Of a stretch of 64,000 nucleotides of DNA, positions 9,418 through 18,132 are shown in pieces. Under the pieces are notes generated by a model. That model had not been told where the DNA came from. It ran no database searches and worked only from the letters and a program-made list of their open reading frames with translations. Location of the stretch: contig JAOSJZ010000001.1 in NCBI GenBank assembly GCA_027493885.1, positions 3,156,622 through 3,220,621 on the forward strand, in the 5' to 3' direction. Source of the DNA: Gaiella sp. (lineage in GTDB: Bacteria; Actinomycetota; Thermoleophilia; Gaiellales; Gaiellaceae). Each line of letters opens with the position of its first letter. Position 1 is the stretch's first letter. Both the position numbers and the translations under genes were made by a program.

Positions 9418-10372
9418 CGGGGCGGCTCGGAAGGCGGCTGGCGGGGCTCCGTCTCGCACCGGACGGCCGGCCGCGGCCGACGGCGCCGTTCGGGCGAGGC
9501 CCCCTCGCAGCGCGCGTTCTCCGTGTCGCGATCTCGGCCGCCAGCGCGGGTGGGGGACGGTTGCCCGCCGGAGCGGCGCACAGGCTCGCGGATGCTGGCG
9601 GCACGATCGAGTGGGCGCTCCGGCCGCGAAAGCGGCGCCGGCTGGCCGGGAACCTCTCCCACGCCGTCGGGCTGCCGCCCGGGCACCCCGAGGTGCGGTC
9701 GCTCGTCCGCCGCGAGATCCTCAACGAGGCGCGGCGCTCCGCCGACCTCCTCTGGGCGCTCGCGCGGCCGGACGAGCTTCTCGCGACGACCGAGGTCGAG
9801 GGAGGCGAGCACGTTCTCACCGCCCTCGAGCGCGGCCGCGGCGTGCTGCTCGTCTCTGCTCACCTGGGCGGCTGGGAGGTCGCGACGGCGATCCCACGCG
9901 AGGTCGTGCCCGTGCCGACGACGGCGATCGTGACGGACGACTGGCTCGCGTGGGCCGTGGCGGGGCTGCGCGCCCGAGCCGGGCTCGGGCTCCTCTACGA
10001 CAGCGAGCCCGCCACGCGGGCCACGTCGCTCCTGCGCGCCGGCCAGGCCGTTCTCCTGCTCGGCGACTACGCGAAGGACGCGATGCGGACGTACCCGGTG
10101 CGCTTCCTCGGCACGATCGCCGACCTTCCCGCGGGAGCGGCCACGCTGGCGCGGCTCTGCGGGACGCCGATCGTGCCCTTCTCGGTGCTGCCGCTGGCCC
10201 CCGCCGCTGGCGCGTCGAGATCGAGGCTCCGCTCTTCCCGCCCGACCGAAACGGCGGGCAGGAGTCCGAGCGAGCGCTGCTGCAGCAGCTCGCCGATCGC
10301 TGGAGCGCCCAGCTTGCCGCGCACCCCGAGCACTGGGCGGCCGTGTATCCGATCGCGTGGCGCGCGCCGTGA
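9414..10372 (+). CDS. LpxL/HtrB-type lysophospholipid acyltransferase homologue, frameshifted
   Basis: Member of the LpxL/PIM acyltransferase family, which moves an acyl chain from an acyl donor to a membrane lipid; in actinobacteria the relatives acylate phosphatidylinositol mannosides. The family marks are ERGRGVLLVSAHLGGWEV (the His and a following acidic or neutral residue of the H-x4-D/E type motif, here H-x5-E), then GDYAKDAMRTYPVRFLGT and LPAGAATLARLCGTPIVP. After LPLAP the frame is lost; the tail RRWRVEIEAPLFPP and HPEHWAAVYPIAW continues in the -1 frame. Adding one C to the run at 10198-10202 restores a protein of about 319 residues. The GTG start at 9414 overlaps the preceding stop. 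Confidence 0.8.
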
Positions 10373-11037
10373 AGCGCGGATCGACGTCCCGCGAGGTCGG
10401 AATCGCGCTCCTCGTCTACGGCCTCTACCTCCTCGTCCGCGGGCTCGTGCTTCGCTCCGGCGGGCGCGACCGTGGACGCCGAAACGCCGAGCGGATCCGC
10501 TCCTTGGAGGAACGCGCGGGCGTCGCGGTCGAGCCGGCGCTCCAGCGATTGGCGCTGCGCCTCCCGCGGCTCGTCCACGGTCTCAACGTCGGCTATCCCG
10601 TCTTCAACGTCGGGCTGACGGTGGGCTGGCTGCTGGTTCTCCACCGCCGCCGCGATCCCGGGTACCCGCGGCTGCGCCGCGCGTGCGTGGCGGCGCACGT
10701 CTGCGCGCAGCCGGTCTTCCTCGTCGCGCCGGTCGCGCCGCCGCGCACGCTGCCGGGCTACGTCGACACCCTCGCGGTGGTGAGCGGCCTCGATCTCGAG
10801 CACCCGCTGCTCGTCCGCTTCTACAACCCGGTGGCGGCGATGCCGAGCCTGCACGCCGCCTTTGCCGTCGTCACCGCGGCGGCGCTCGCCGAGCGGGCCC
10901 CGCCGCGCCTCGTCGCCGCGGGCGCGTCCGCGTACCCGCTGCTCGTCACGGCGGTCGTCGTCGCGACGGGAAACCACTTCGTGCTCGACGCCGCGGCCGG
11001 GGCCGTGCTCGGGGGCATCGCCTGGAGGCTCGCCTGA
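10369..11037 (+). CDS. PAP2-family membrane phosphatase/phosphotransferase
   Basis: Integral membrane enzyme of the PAP2_3 (inositolphosphotransferase/aureobasidin-resistance-like) group. The catalytic blocks are AAMPSLHAAFAVV (the SxH motif) and ATGNHFVLDAAAG (the G-x-H-x3-D motif), each at the edge of a hydrophobic helix. Earlier parts show helices around VGIALLVYGLYLLVRG and VFNVGLTVGWLLVL. Start choice: GTG at 10369 overlaps the upstream stop as GTGA; an in-frame GTG at 10357 would add four residues. Position between an acyltransferase and a flippase-like protein suggests phospholipid or phosphoinositide head-group work. The substrate is unknown. Confidence 0.8.
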   Translation: MKRGSTSREVGIALLVYGLYLLVRGLVLRSGGRDRGRRNAERIRSLEERAGVAVEPALQRLALRLPRLVHGLNVGYPVFNVGLTVGWLLVLHRRRDPGYPRLRRACVAAHVCAQPVFLVAPVAPPRTLPGYVDTLAVVSGLDLEHPLLVRFYNPVAAMPSLHAAFAVVTAAALAERAPPRLVAAGASAYPLLVTAVVVATGNHFVLDAAAGAVLGGIAWRLA

Positions 11038-12077
11038 GCGACGAGCGGCCGCGGGACGAGGAAGGAGCCGGCCCGGGGCTCCCGGGCGGGCGGCGGGCGG
11101 CGGCGGGGATCGTGGTCGCGCTGCTGCTCGCGGTCGGGGTCGCGCTCCTGATCGCGCGCGCCGCCGGCTTCGCGCGCGTGAAGGACGTGATCGCCACGGC
11201 GGACCCCAGCTGGTTCGCCGTCTGCCTCGTCGCCGAGATCGTTGCGTTCGCGGCGTACGCCGTCGTCCTCGAGCACGCGTTCGGGTGGCGCGGCGGTCCG
11301 ACCGTCGGCTTGCGGCTCAGCCTGCACGTCACGCTCGCGAGCCTCGGCGCCACCCGGATCATCGCGGCGGCCGGAGCCGGGGGGCTCGCCGTGACCTACT
11401 GGTCGTTCCGGCGGGCGGGGCACGCGACGGACGAGGCGATCGTGCGGGTGCTCGGGCTCAACACGCTCGTCTACCTGGTCTTCGGGGCCGCCGCCTGGGT
11501 GGCGGCGCTGCTCGCGGCGCTCGGGCTGCACGGGGGTGCGCCGCTCGCGATCACGCTCCCCTGGCTCGTGCTCGTGCCCGCGTGCGTCGTCGCCGCCCGT
11601 TCCGTGACGGACGCGCGCCGCGTGCGACGGCTGACGGCGAGGCAAGGGTCGTTCCTGCGACGTGCGCTCGGCTACGCGATCGCAGGGGCCGCCTGGGTCC
11701 GGGACGTGCTCCGCGACCGGAGCGCGAGGGCTCCGCTCGCCGGGGCGGCGGGCTACTGGGCAGGGGACGCCCTCTGTCTGTGGGCCGCGCTGCACGCGGT
11801 CGGCGAGCCGCTCCCGCCGGCGGTGCTCGTGCTCGCCTACGCGACCGGCTACGCGGCAATGATCCTGCCGCTCCCGCTCGGCGGCGTCGGCGGCGTCGAG
11901 GCGGCGATGACGTACGCGCTCACCGCGGTGGGCGTTCCCCTCGCAGCCGCGCTCGTCGCGGTGGCGGTCTACCGGCTGTTCGGCTTCTGGATCCCGACCA
12001 TCCCGGCGCTCGGCGCGCTCGCCTTCCTCCCGCGCGCCGGGAGGGCGCTCGAGCGCGAGGCAGGCGGGGTCTCCTAG
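11034..12077 (+). CDS. UPF0104/lysylphosphatidylglycerol-synthase-like transmembrane protein
   Basis: Polytopic protein of the LPG_synthase_TM (flippase-like) family with about eight membrane helices. Typical features are a long second helix region, SLHVTLASLGATRIIAAAGA, and the C-terminal LPLPLGGVGGVEAAMTYAL block followed by VYRLFGFWIPTIPALG. It has no soluble aminoacyl-transferase domain, so it is the stand-alone flippase-like type rather than MprF. Start: the frame is open to a CTG at 11034 that overlaps the previous stop as CTGA; the first conventional start is GTG at 11112, inside the first helix. The CTG gives a complete first helix. The stop shares the CTAG tetranucleotide with the convergent CorA gene. 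Confidence 0.75.
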   Translation: MSDERPRDEEGAGPGLPGGRRAAAGIVVALLLAVGVALLIARAAGFARVKDVIATADPSWFAVCLVAEIVAFAAYAVVLEHAFGWRGGPTVGLRLSLHVTLASLGATRIIAAAGAGGLAVTYWSFRRAGHATDEAIVRVLGLNTLVYLVFGAAAWVAALLAALGLHGGAPLAITLPWLVLVPACVVAARSVTDARRVRRLTARQGSFLRRALGYAIAGAAWVRDVLRDRSARAPLAGAAGYWAGDALCLWAALHAVGEPLPPAVLVLAYATGYAAMILPLPLGGVGGVEAAMTYALTAVGVPLAAALVAVAVYRLFGFWIPTIPALGALAFLPRAGRALEREAGGVS

Positions 12078-12973
12078 ATCCAGCGGCGCCAGCGGAACAG
12101 CGCGAGCTGGATCACCGTCGTCGCGACGATCAGTCCCGCCGACACCCCGACGCCCCAGTACCACGCACGGAACTCGCCGGCGAAGTTCTGGCCGTAGAAG
12201 CCGACGATGAAGCTCGGCACCAGCACGAGCGAGGCGATCATCGTGAGCTTCTTGCCCACCTCGTTCTGCTGCTCCGTGATCTTGGCCTGGTAGTAGTCCC
12301 TCACGCCGCCGAGCAGGTCGCGGGCCACGTCCAGCTCCTCGGTGACCCGGACGAGGGTCTCGTAGGTGTCGACGAAGCGCCTCTCGACGGGTGGAGGGAA
12401 GAGCTCCGAGCGCCCCACGTCGATCCGCCCGTCGACGATCCTCCGCGCGATCCCGCGTGTCGCGCTCGAGGAGCGCCGCGCGAGGAGAAGCTCGTGGCGC
12501 AGAAACGCGATGCGCCTCCTGGCATCGGCCGGCCGGAGGTGCTCGACATCTCCTTCGAGCTCGTCGATCGCTTCGTAGAGCCCGTCGAGCAGCTCGAGGA
12601 ACGCGTCGGCGGCGTCGTCGACGATCCCATGGACGATGGCCCCCGGGGCTGCCTCCGCTTCGACGAGCGCGGCGACGCTGTCGGACGTCACGAGCTGGGC
12701 GCCCGGGCCGGTCTTGCGCACCGTCACGAGCGCCGCCGGGGTCGCGAGCACGCCCAGCTGCAGGTACTCGGTGCGTCCGTCGGCTCCCCAGCGCGGAAAC
12801 GCGACGATCGCGAAGACGTACCGCCCGTGTCCCTCGCACAGCGGCCGCACGCTCCTCCCGTCCCGCGCCGGCTCGACGAGGAGCTCGACCACCTCGGGGT
12901 CGACAGCGACCGCGACCGCGTGCAGGAGCTCTTCGCGCGTCGGGTCGACGAGGTCGGTCCACTTCGCCTCCAC
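12074..12973 (-). CDS. CorA-family divalent cation transporter homologue with GQN signature
   Basis: 299-residue CorA-type channel: a soluble N-terminal alpha/beta domain, long stalk helices (region EELDVARDLLGGVRDYYQAK and on) and two C-terminal membrane helices separated by a loop EFRAWYW. The pore signature after TM1, normally YGMNF, reads FYGQNF, so the Met of the GMN motif is Gln. The C terminus ends in the basic FRWRRWI typical of the family. The substrate could be Mg2+, Co2+ or Zn2+ and cannot be assigned, since non-GMN members differ in selectivity and direction. GTG start at 12973. Convergent with the flippase-like gene, sharing CTAG. Confidence 0.85.
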   Translation of the reverse strand: MEAKWTDLVDPTREELLHAVAVAVDPEVVELLVEPARDGRSVRPLCEGHGRYVFAIVAFPRWGADGRTEYLQLGVLATPAALVTVRKTGPGAQLVTSDSVAALVEAEAAPGAIVHGIVDDAADAFLELLDGLYEAIDELEGDVEHLRPADARRRIAFLRHELLLARRSSSATRGIARRIVDGRIDVGRSELFPPPVERRFVDTYETLVRVTEELDVARDLLGGVRDYYQAKITEQQNEVGKKLTMIASLVLVPSFIVGFYGQNFAGEFRAWYWGVGVSAGLIVATTVIQLALFRWRRWI

Positions 12974-13015
12974 GGCGCCCCGAGGCTAGCGGCCCGGTCG
13001 GCGGTTCGCCGGAGG

Positions 13016-13975
13016 CTACGCCGAGGCGGCCGCCGACAACGCGGCGTGCCGCCGCTCGCTGAGCCAGCGCTCGGCGTCGAGCGCCGCGGCGCAGCCGGAG
13101 CCGGCCGCGGTGACCGCCTGCCGGTAGACGTGGTCCTGGACGTCGCCCGCGGCGAAGACGCCGGGGATGTTCGTCTCGGTCGACTTCCCCCGGGTCAGCA
13201 AGTAGCCCGTCTCGGGGTCGTGATCGAGCTGCTCGACGAAGAGGGCCGTGTTCGGATCGTGGCCGATCGCGACGAAGACGCCGTCCACGTCGAGGGTTGT
13301 CTCCTCGCCCGTGACCGTGTCGACGAGGCGCACACCGGTGACCTTGCCCTCGCCGAGCACCTCCGCCACGACCTTGTTGAGGACGAGCTCGATCTTCTCG
13401 TTCGACCGGGCGCGGTCGACCATGATCGGCGACGCGCGGAACTCGTCGCGACGGTGGACGAGGAGCACCTTGCTCGCAAAGCGGGAGATGAAGAGCGCCT
13501 CCTCCATCGCCGAGTCGCCGCCGCCGACGACGACGACGACCTTGTCACGGAAGAACGCGGCGTCGCAGGTCGCGCAGTACGAGACGCCGCGCCCCTGCAG
13601 CGTCCGCTCCGACTGGAGCCCGAGCTGCCGCGCGCTTGCGCCCGTGGCGACGATGACGGACTCGGCGCGGTACTCGTCGTCTCCGACCCACACGCGGAAC
13701 GGCCGCTGGGAGAAGTCGACGCGGGTGACGTCGTCGGTCACGAAGGCCGCGCCGAACCGCTCCGCCTGTCGCCGGAAGTCCTGCATCATGGCGGGGCCCA
13801 TGACCCCGTCCGCGTAGCCGGGGTAGTTCTCGACGTCCGAGGTGATCATCAGCTGGCCACCCCAGTTGAAGCCCTCGATCACGAGCGGCTCGAGGTTCGC
13901 GCGCGCCGCGTAGAGCGCCGCGGTATAGCCGGCGGGCCCGCCGCCGATCACGATCACGTTCCGGACGTCACTCAC
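13016..13975 (-). CDS. trxB: thioredoxin reductase
   Basis: NADPH-dependent FAD enzyme that reduces thioredoxin. Marks in order: FAD-binding [15 protein letters not shown] near the N terminus, redox-active CATC in [16 protein letters not shown]-binding [14 protein letters not shown] followed by [12 protein letters not shown], and the FAD-closing [15 protein letters not shown]. Length about 319 residues, as usual. The GTG at 13975 is chosen because GAGGAG lies 11 bases upstream of it. An in-frame GTG at 13984 would sit only two bases after that Shine-Dalgarno sequence. No thioredoxin gene is adjacent. Confidence 0.95.
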   Translation of the reverse strand: MSDVRNVIVIGGGPAGYTAALYAARANLEPLVIEGFNWGGQLMITSDVENYPGYADGVMGPAMMQDFRRQAERFGAAFVTDDVTRVDFSQRPFRVWVGDDEYRAESVIVATGASARQLGLQSERTLQGRGVSYCATCDAAFFRDKVVVVVGGGDSAMEEALFISRFASKVLLVHRRDEFRASPIMVDRARSNEKIELVLNKVVAEVLGEGKVTGVRLVDTVTGEETTLDVDGVFVAIGHDPNTALFVEQLDHDPETGYLLTRGKSTETNIPGVFAAGDVQDHVYRQAVTAAGSGCAAALDAERWLSERRHAALSAAASA

Positions 13976-14048
13976 GATCCGCACTGCTCCTCGACTCGTT
14001 TGACCCCTTCACTGTAGAAACGAAACGCGCGGGCCGGGTGTTCCACGG

Positions 14049-15323
14049 TCAGGCGGCGTGCGCCTCGCCGGGAAGGACCTGGGCCGGCTCTTCCTCCACG
14101 AGCTCCGGCGCCGCGAGCACCCGGGCCTGACGCTCGATCGGCGTGAGCTCGGGCGGCGCGACGCCGGAGATCCCGTGCTGCTCGAACCGGCGTGCTTGCG
14201 GCAGCACCTGTCGCTCGAGCGAGCCGACCGTCTCGTTGTAGGACCTGACCGCTGCGTCGAGCGACCGGCCGAGCTTCGAGACGTGCGCGCCCATCGTCGA
14301 CAGGCGCTTGTAGAGCTCGCGTCCGAGATCGGAGATCTGACGCGCCCCGTCGGCGATCGTCTCCTGCTGCCAGCCGTAGTGCACGGCGCGCAGCAGTCCG
14401 ATCAGGTTCGTCGGCGACGCCGGAATCACGTTGTTGTCGACGGCGAGCTCGATCAGCGACGGATCGTGCTCGAGCGCGACCCGCAGGAACGACTCGTCGG
14501 GGAGGAACATGACGACGAACTCGGGCGTCGAGTCGATCTGCCTCCAGTACGCCTTCTGGCCGAGCTTGAGGATGTGCTCGCGCACGTGTCTGGCGTGCTC
14601 GGCAAACGCCGTTCGGCGGGCATCGTCGCTCGCGTCGGTCGCGAACGCGTCGAGATAGGCGGAGAGCGGCGCCTTCGAGTCGACGACGATCCGCTTGCCG
14701 CCCGGGAGCCGCACGATGACGTCGGGACGGAGCACGCGGCCCTCGCCGTCGGTCGTCGTGGGTTGTTCGACGAAGTCGCAGTGCTGGACCATCCCGGCGA
14801 GCTCCACGACCCGTCGTAGCTGGATCTCGCCCCAGCGGCCCCGTACGTGGGGCGCACGGAGGGCCGTGACGAGGTTGCTCGTCTCGCTCTGCAGGCGAAG
14901 CTGGTCCTCCCTGAGGCTGCGTACCGCCTCGGTGAGCGAGCCGTACGCCTCCTTTCGTGCGCTCTCGAGCGCGCTGACCTGCGTCTCGACCTTGCCGAGC
15001 GAATCGCGCAACGGTGCGACGTACGCGTCGAGCTTCGTCTGGGCGAGATCGAGGAATGCGCCGGAGCTCTCCTTCATCGCGGCGGTCGACGCGGCTCTGA
15101 CGGCGCTCGCGACCCGCTCGTCCAGCGTGCCTCGCTCTGCCGCGAGGTGAGCCTCGGCCTCGATCGCCCGCCGTTCGAGGCTCCGCGTCTCGAGCTCCAG
15201 CTCGCTCGTGCGCGCCAGCGCCTCCGCTCCGGAGCCCATCCGCTCGCGGAGCGCGAAGAGGACGCCCGCCGCTCCCAGCCCGAGGCCGACGACGAGGCCG
15301 ATGAGGAGTGCAGCGATCGTCAT
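14049..15323 (-). CDS. rmuC: RmuC family DNA recombination protein
   Basis: 424 residues: N-terminal membrane helix (IAALLIGLVVGLGLGAAGVL), a long coiled coil (about residues 30-130), then the RmuC nuclease-like domain with RGRWGEIQLRRVVELAGM, PDVIVRLPGGKRIVVDSKAP (a PD-(D/E)XK-type D...DSK core), YWRQIDSTPEFVVMFLPDE and NLIGLLRAVHYGWQQE. RmuC limits inversions at short inverted repeats and acts in DNA surveillance. The C-terminal tail from about residue 375 is variable. ATG start at 15323; divergent from the DUF3105 gene across 68 bases. Confidence 0.93.
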   Translation of the reverse strand: MTIAALLIGLVVGLGLGAAGVLFALRERMGSGAEALARTSELELETRSLERRAIEAEAHLAAERGTLDERVASAVRAASTAAMKESSGAFLDLAQTKLDAYVAPLRDSLGKVETQVSALESARKEAYGSLTEAVRSLREDQLRLQSETSNLVTALRAPHVRGRWGEIQLRRVVELAGMVQHCDFVEQPTTTDGEGRVLRPDVIVRLPGGKRIVVDSKAPLSAYLDAFATDASDDARRTAFAEHARHVREHILKLGQKAYWRQIDSTPEFVVMFLPDESFLRVALEHDPSLIELAVDNNVIPASPTNLIGLLRAVHYGWQQETIADGARQISDLGRELYKRLSTMGAHVSKLGRSLDAAVRSYNETVGSLERQVLPQARRFEQHGISGVAPPELTPIERQARVLAAPELVEEEPAQVLPGEAHAA

Positions 15324-15391
15324 GAGGGCACGGGACCGTAGCGCGCGGGCCGGACGGAGCGGGAGGGCCCGCCCGGTATCCTTCCCCGTCC

Positions 15392-16054
15392 ATGCCGCCG
15401 AAGCCCCGCACCCAGGCGAGGCGCAAGCCGCCTTCCGATGGTGCAGATCGCCGGAGCCTGCTCCTGCTCGGCGCCGGCGGTGTCGTGGCGCTCGCGATCG
15501 CGGCGATCGCGCTCGCCTTCACCCTCGGTGGCGGGAGTGGGGGCTCGGACGCCCGCGCGGTGCTCGAGGCGGCGGGCTGCACGGTGAGCGCGACGCCCGC
15601 GCTCTCGGGCGAGCATTCGATCACGACGGCCTCCGGAACCGCGCCGAGGTGGAACACGGTGCCCCCGACCTCGGGGCCGCACTACCAGGTCCCCGTCGTC
15701 TACGGCATCTACGACGAGCCCGTCAACCAGGCACAGCTCGTCCACAACCTCGAGCACGGGGCGGTGGCGATCCAGTACGGCGAAGAGGTCGCGCCGGCGA
15801 CCGTGCAGGAGCTGCGGACGTTCGCCCAGGCGCACCCCCGTGGAACGGTGCTCGCGCCCTATCCGGCGCTCGGGGACCGCGTCGCGCTCGGGGCGTGGGT
15901 GGTGCACGACTCGTCGAGGCCCGCGGAGGGCACCGCGTACCTCGCGAAGTGCGCGTCGTTCGACGAGAAGGCGTTCTCCGCGTTCCTCGACGCGCACCAG
16001 TTCCAGGGCCCGGAGCGCTTCCCGCCCGACGCGCTCCTGCCCGGCAGAAGCTAG
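15392..16054 (+). CDS. DUF3105 domain-containing membrane-anchored protein
   Basis: 220 residues. A basic N terminus is followed by one membrane helix (LLLGAGGVVALAIAAIALAF, about 24-43) and an extracytoplasmic DUF3105 domain. The family signature is present: NTVPPTSGPHYQVP, then LVHNLEHGAVAIQYG, with conserved His residues that could bind metal. A Cys pair (GCTVSA and KCASFD) may form a disulfide. The function of DUF3105 is not established. ATG start at 15392. The tRNA-Leu gene follows by 14 bases. Confidence 0.88.
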   Translation: MPPKPRTQARRKPPSDGADRRSLLLLGAGGVVALAIAAIALAFTLGGGSGGSDARAVLEAAGCTVSATPALSGEHSITTASGTAPRWNTVPPTSGPHYQVPVVYGIYDEPVNQAQLVHNLEHGAVAIQYGEEVAPATVQELRTFAQAHPRGTVLAPYPALGDRVALGAWVVHDSSRPAEGTAYLAKCASFDEKAFSAFLDAHQFQGPERFPPDALLPGRS

Positions 16055-16068
16055 CCTCGCCGTCGAGC

Positions 16069-16153
16069 GCCGGGGTGGCGGAACTGGTCAGACGCGGCCG
16101 GCTTAAAACCGGCTGTCCCTCGGGACATCTGGGTTCGACTCCCAGCCCCGGCA
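16069..16153 (+). tRNA. tRNA-Leu (anticodon UAA)
   Basis: Class II tRNA of 85 bases. The acceptor stem GCCGGGG pairs with CCCCGGC at the 3' end, the anticodon stem GCCGG/CCGGC encloses loop CTTAAAA with anticodon TAA, there is a long variable arm (TGTCCC...GGGACA), and the T arm is CTGGG-TTCGACT-CCCAG. The discriminator base is A. The CCA is not fully encoded: ACC is followed by T. Confidence 0.96.
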
Positions 16154-16162
16154 CCTCTCTCG

Positions 16163-16256
16163 GTCTCCGACGTCAGTCGGACACCCAACGCCGACGGCAG
16201 GCCTCACACGTCCGACGCCTGGGACGGGACGTAGGTGTCCGACTGAAGTCGGACAC
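16163..16256. repeat. inverted pair of 23-bp REP-like hairpins
   Basis: 16163-16185 and the reverse complement of 16234-16256 are the same 23-base sequence with two mismatches (core TCCGAC...GTCGGACACC). Each copy is itself a hairpin, the second with a 9-bp stem and a TGAA loop. The pair lies in the 128-base gap between tRNA-Leu and glutamate dehydrogenase, like a two-unit BIME. The first hairpin could also end tRNA transcription. Confidence 0.75.
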
Positions 16257-16281
16257 GTACCCCGGCTAGACTCAACCGGCC

Positions 16282-17568
16282 ATGGCGAGCACCGAGCACG
16301 TTCCGTCGTTCGCCCACCTCGAGTACGACACGCCGCTCTACCGCACGGCGATCGCGCAGTTCGACCAGGCCGTTCCGCACGCGAAGGTCGACCCGGGCGT
16401 GGCGGAGCGGCTCCGGCATCCCGAGCGGTCGATCATCGTCTCGTGCCCGATCAGGCTCGACGACGGCACGCGTGTGGTCTTCCCCGGGTACCGCGTGCAG
16501 CACTCGAGCGTGCTCGGCCCGACCAAGGGCGGCGTCCGCTACGACCCCGAGGTCACGCTCGGCGAGTGCGCGGCGCTGGCGGTGTGGATGACCTGGAAGT
16601 GCGCGCTCCTGCGCCTGCCGTACGGCGGCGCGAAGGGCGGCGTCCGCTGCAATCCGCGGAGCTGTCGCGGGGAGAGATCGAGCGGCTCACCCGCCGGTTC
16701 ACGTCCGAGCTCCTGCCGTTCATCGGGCCGCAGGAGGACATCCCGGCACCGGACATGGCCACGAACGAGCAGACCATGGCGTGGATGATGGACACGTACT
16801 CGATGCAGCGCGGCCACGCCGTCCCGGAGATCGTGACGGGGAAGCCGATCTCGATCGGCGGCTCGGTGTTCCGGCACGAGGCGACCGGCGCGGGCGTCGT
16901 GATGGTGATCGCGCGCGCCTGCGAGCGGCTCGAGTGGCGCCTCTCGGAGCTGCGCTGCGTCGTCCAGGGGTTCGGCAACGTGGGTGGGATCGCGGCGCAG
17001 GAGCTCGTCGATCGCGGCGCGACGGTGATCGGGGGTGGCGGACATCTCCGGTGGCATCCACGATCCGGACGGCCTCGACATCCCGACGATGAGCGCCTAC
17101 GCGCGCGAGCACGGCTCGCTCGAGGGCTGGGAGACGGGTCGGCGGATCACGAACGAGGGGCTGCTCGAGCTCGAGTGCGACATCCTGGTCCTCGCCGCCC
17201 GGGAGGACCAGATCCACGGCGACAATGCGGCGAGGCTGCGCTGCCGGCTCGTCGCGGAGGGGGCCAACGGGCCCACCTCGCTCGACGGCGACGCGAACCT
17301 GCGCGAGCGCGGGATCCCGATCCTGCCGGACGTGCTGACGAACGCGGGCGGTGTCACGGTCTCGTACTTCGAGTGGGTCCAGGATCTCGGACGGCTCTTC
17401 TGGGGCCGTGACGAGATCCGGGCCAAGCTCGCCGAGAAGCTCAACGACGCGTTCGACCGCGTGTGGGAGATCTCGCACGAACGCGATCTCCCGATGCGGA
17501 CGGCGGCGCTCGTCGCGGGCATCCAGGACGTTGCGTCGGCGCTCGAAGCGCGCGGGCTCTACCCATGA
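16282..17568 (+). CDS. gdhA: glutamate dehydrogenase (Glu/Leu/Phe/Val family), two frameshifts
   Basis: Oxidative deamination or reductive amination between glutamate and 2-oxoglutarate. Family blocks: VLGPTKGGVRYDPEV, the active-site lysine loop LPYGGAKGGVRCNP, EDIPAPDMATN, TGKPISIGGS, the Rossmann motif VVQGFGNVGGIAAQEL, and VAEGANGPTS with LTNAGGVTVSYFEWVQ. Two indels break the frame. One C is missing after 16654 (CNP then AELSRGEIE continues in frame -1). One G is extra in the run 17031-17035 (VIG then VADISGGIHD continues). The corrected length is about 428 residues. Both events are in homopolymers and look like sequence errors. ATG start at 16282; the stop overlaps the CBS gene as ATGA. 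Confidence 0.9.
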
Positions 17569-18001
17569 GCGACGTCTCCACGGCACGGGTCCGCGACGCG
17601 ATGATCGCCGAGCCGCGATCACTGCCGGCGACCGCCTCGGCCCGCGAAGCGGGCGAGGTGCTGACTCCGGCCGAGGTGCGGGCCGTCTACGTCGTCGGGC
17701 CGGCAGGAGAGCTCCTCGGCGTCGTCACCCGCAAGACGCTCGTCGCCCGCGTCGTGGCCGAGGGACGAGACCCCGAGGCGACGCGCGTGGGCGAGCTCGC
17801 GGAGCCGCCGCACCACACGATCGACGCGGACACCCCGCTGGACGCTGCATTTCGCTTCATCGAGGACGAGGACGCAGAGCGGGTGCCCGTCGTCGACGGC
17901 GGGCGGCTCGTGGGAGTTGTCTCCCGCGCCGTTCTCCAGCGCCGCCTCGCCGAAGACGAAGAGCCGCCCTCCGACCTCGAGGGGGTCAGGGCCCGACCTG
18001 A
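17565..18001 (+). CDS. CBS-domain pair protein (3' end uncertain)
   Basis: Small protein made of two CBS motifs: VRDAMIAEPRSLPATASARE...AVYVVGPAGELLGVVTRKTL and VGELAEPPHHTIDADTPLDA...RVPVVDGGRLVGVVSRAVLQ. CBS pairs bind adenosyl ligands and act as regulatory modules. As written, the frame has no stop after RLAEDEEPPSDLEG and would run through the next gene to 19304. A one-base deletion in the G run 17981-17985 gives a TGA at 17999-18001, which is the end given here (about 145 residues). ATG overlaps the gdhA stop. Its partner is unknown. Confidence 0.7.
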
Positions 18002-18057
18002 GCGGCGGCTCGTAGCACGCCCGCTCGTAGCAAGCCTGCCCGCGCGAGGGCCGCGGA

Positions 18058-18124
18058 TCCGTAGTTCCTACGGAGCGATCCGGTGGAGATCCCGTTGGCT
18101 CATCGCTCACGGCGTGCATAGCAT
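18058..18124 (+). promoter_or_regulatory. hairpin and possible promoter upstream of narK
   Basis: A perfect inverted repeat TCCGTAG-TTC-CTACGGA spans 18058-18074 (a GAA loop on the other strand). It is followed by TTGGCT at 18095-18100 and TAGCAT at 18119-18124, spaced 18 bases. Transcription from there would begin almost at the narK ATG (18133), so the mRNA would be nearly leaderless. No clear FNR-type TTGAT-N4-ATCAA site is seen. Confidence 0.35.
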
Positions 18125-18132
18125 CGGCCCCG

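Noticed and set aside
10821-12962. 713-residue minus-strand open frame
   Set aside because: It is an Arg/Asp-rich shadow of the PAP2, flippase-like and CorA genes with no protein-like pattern.
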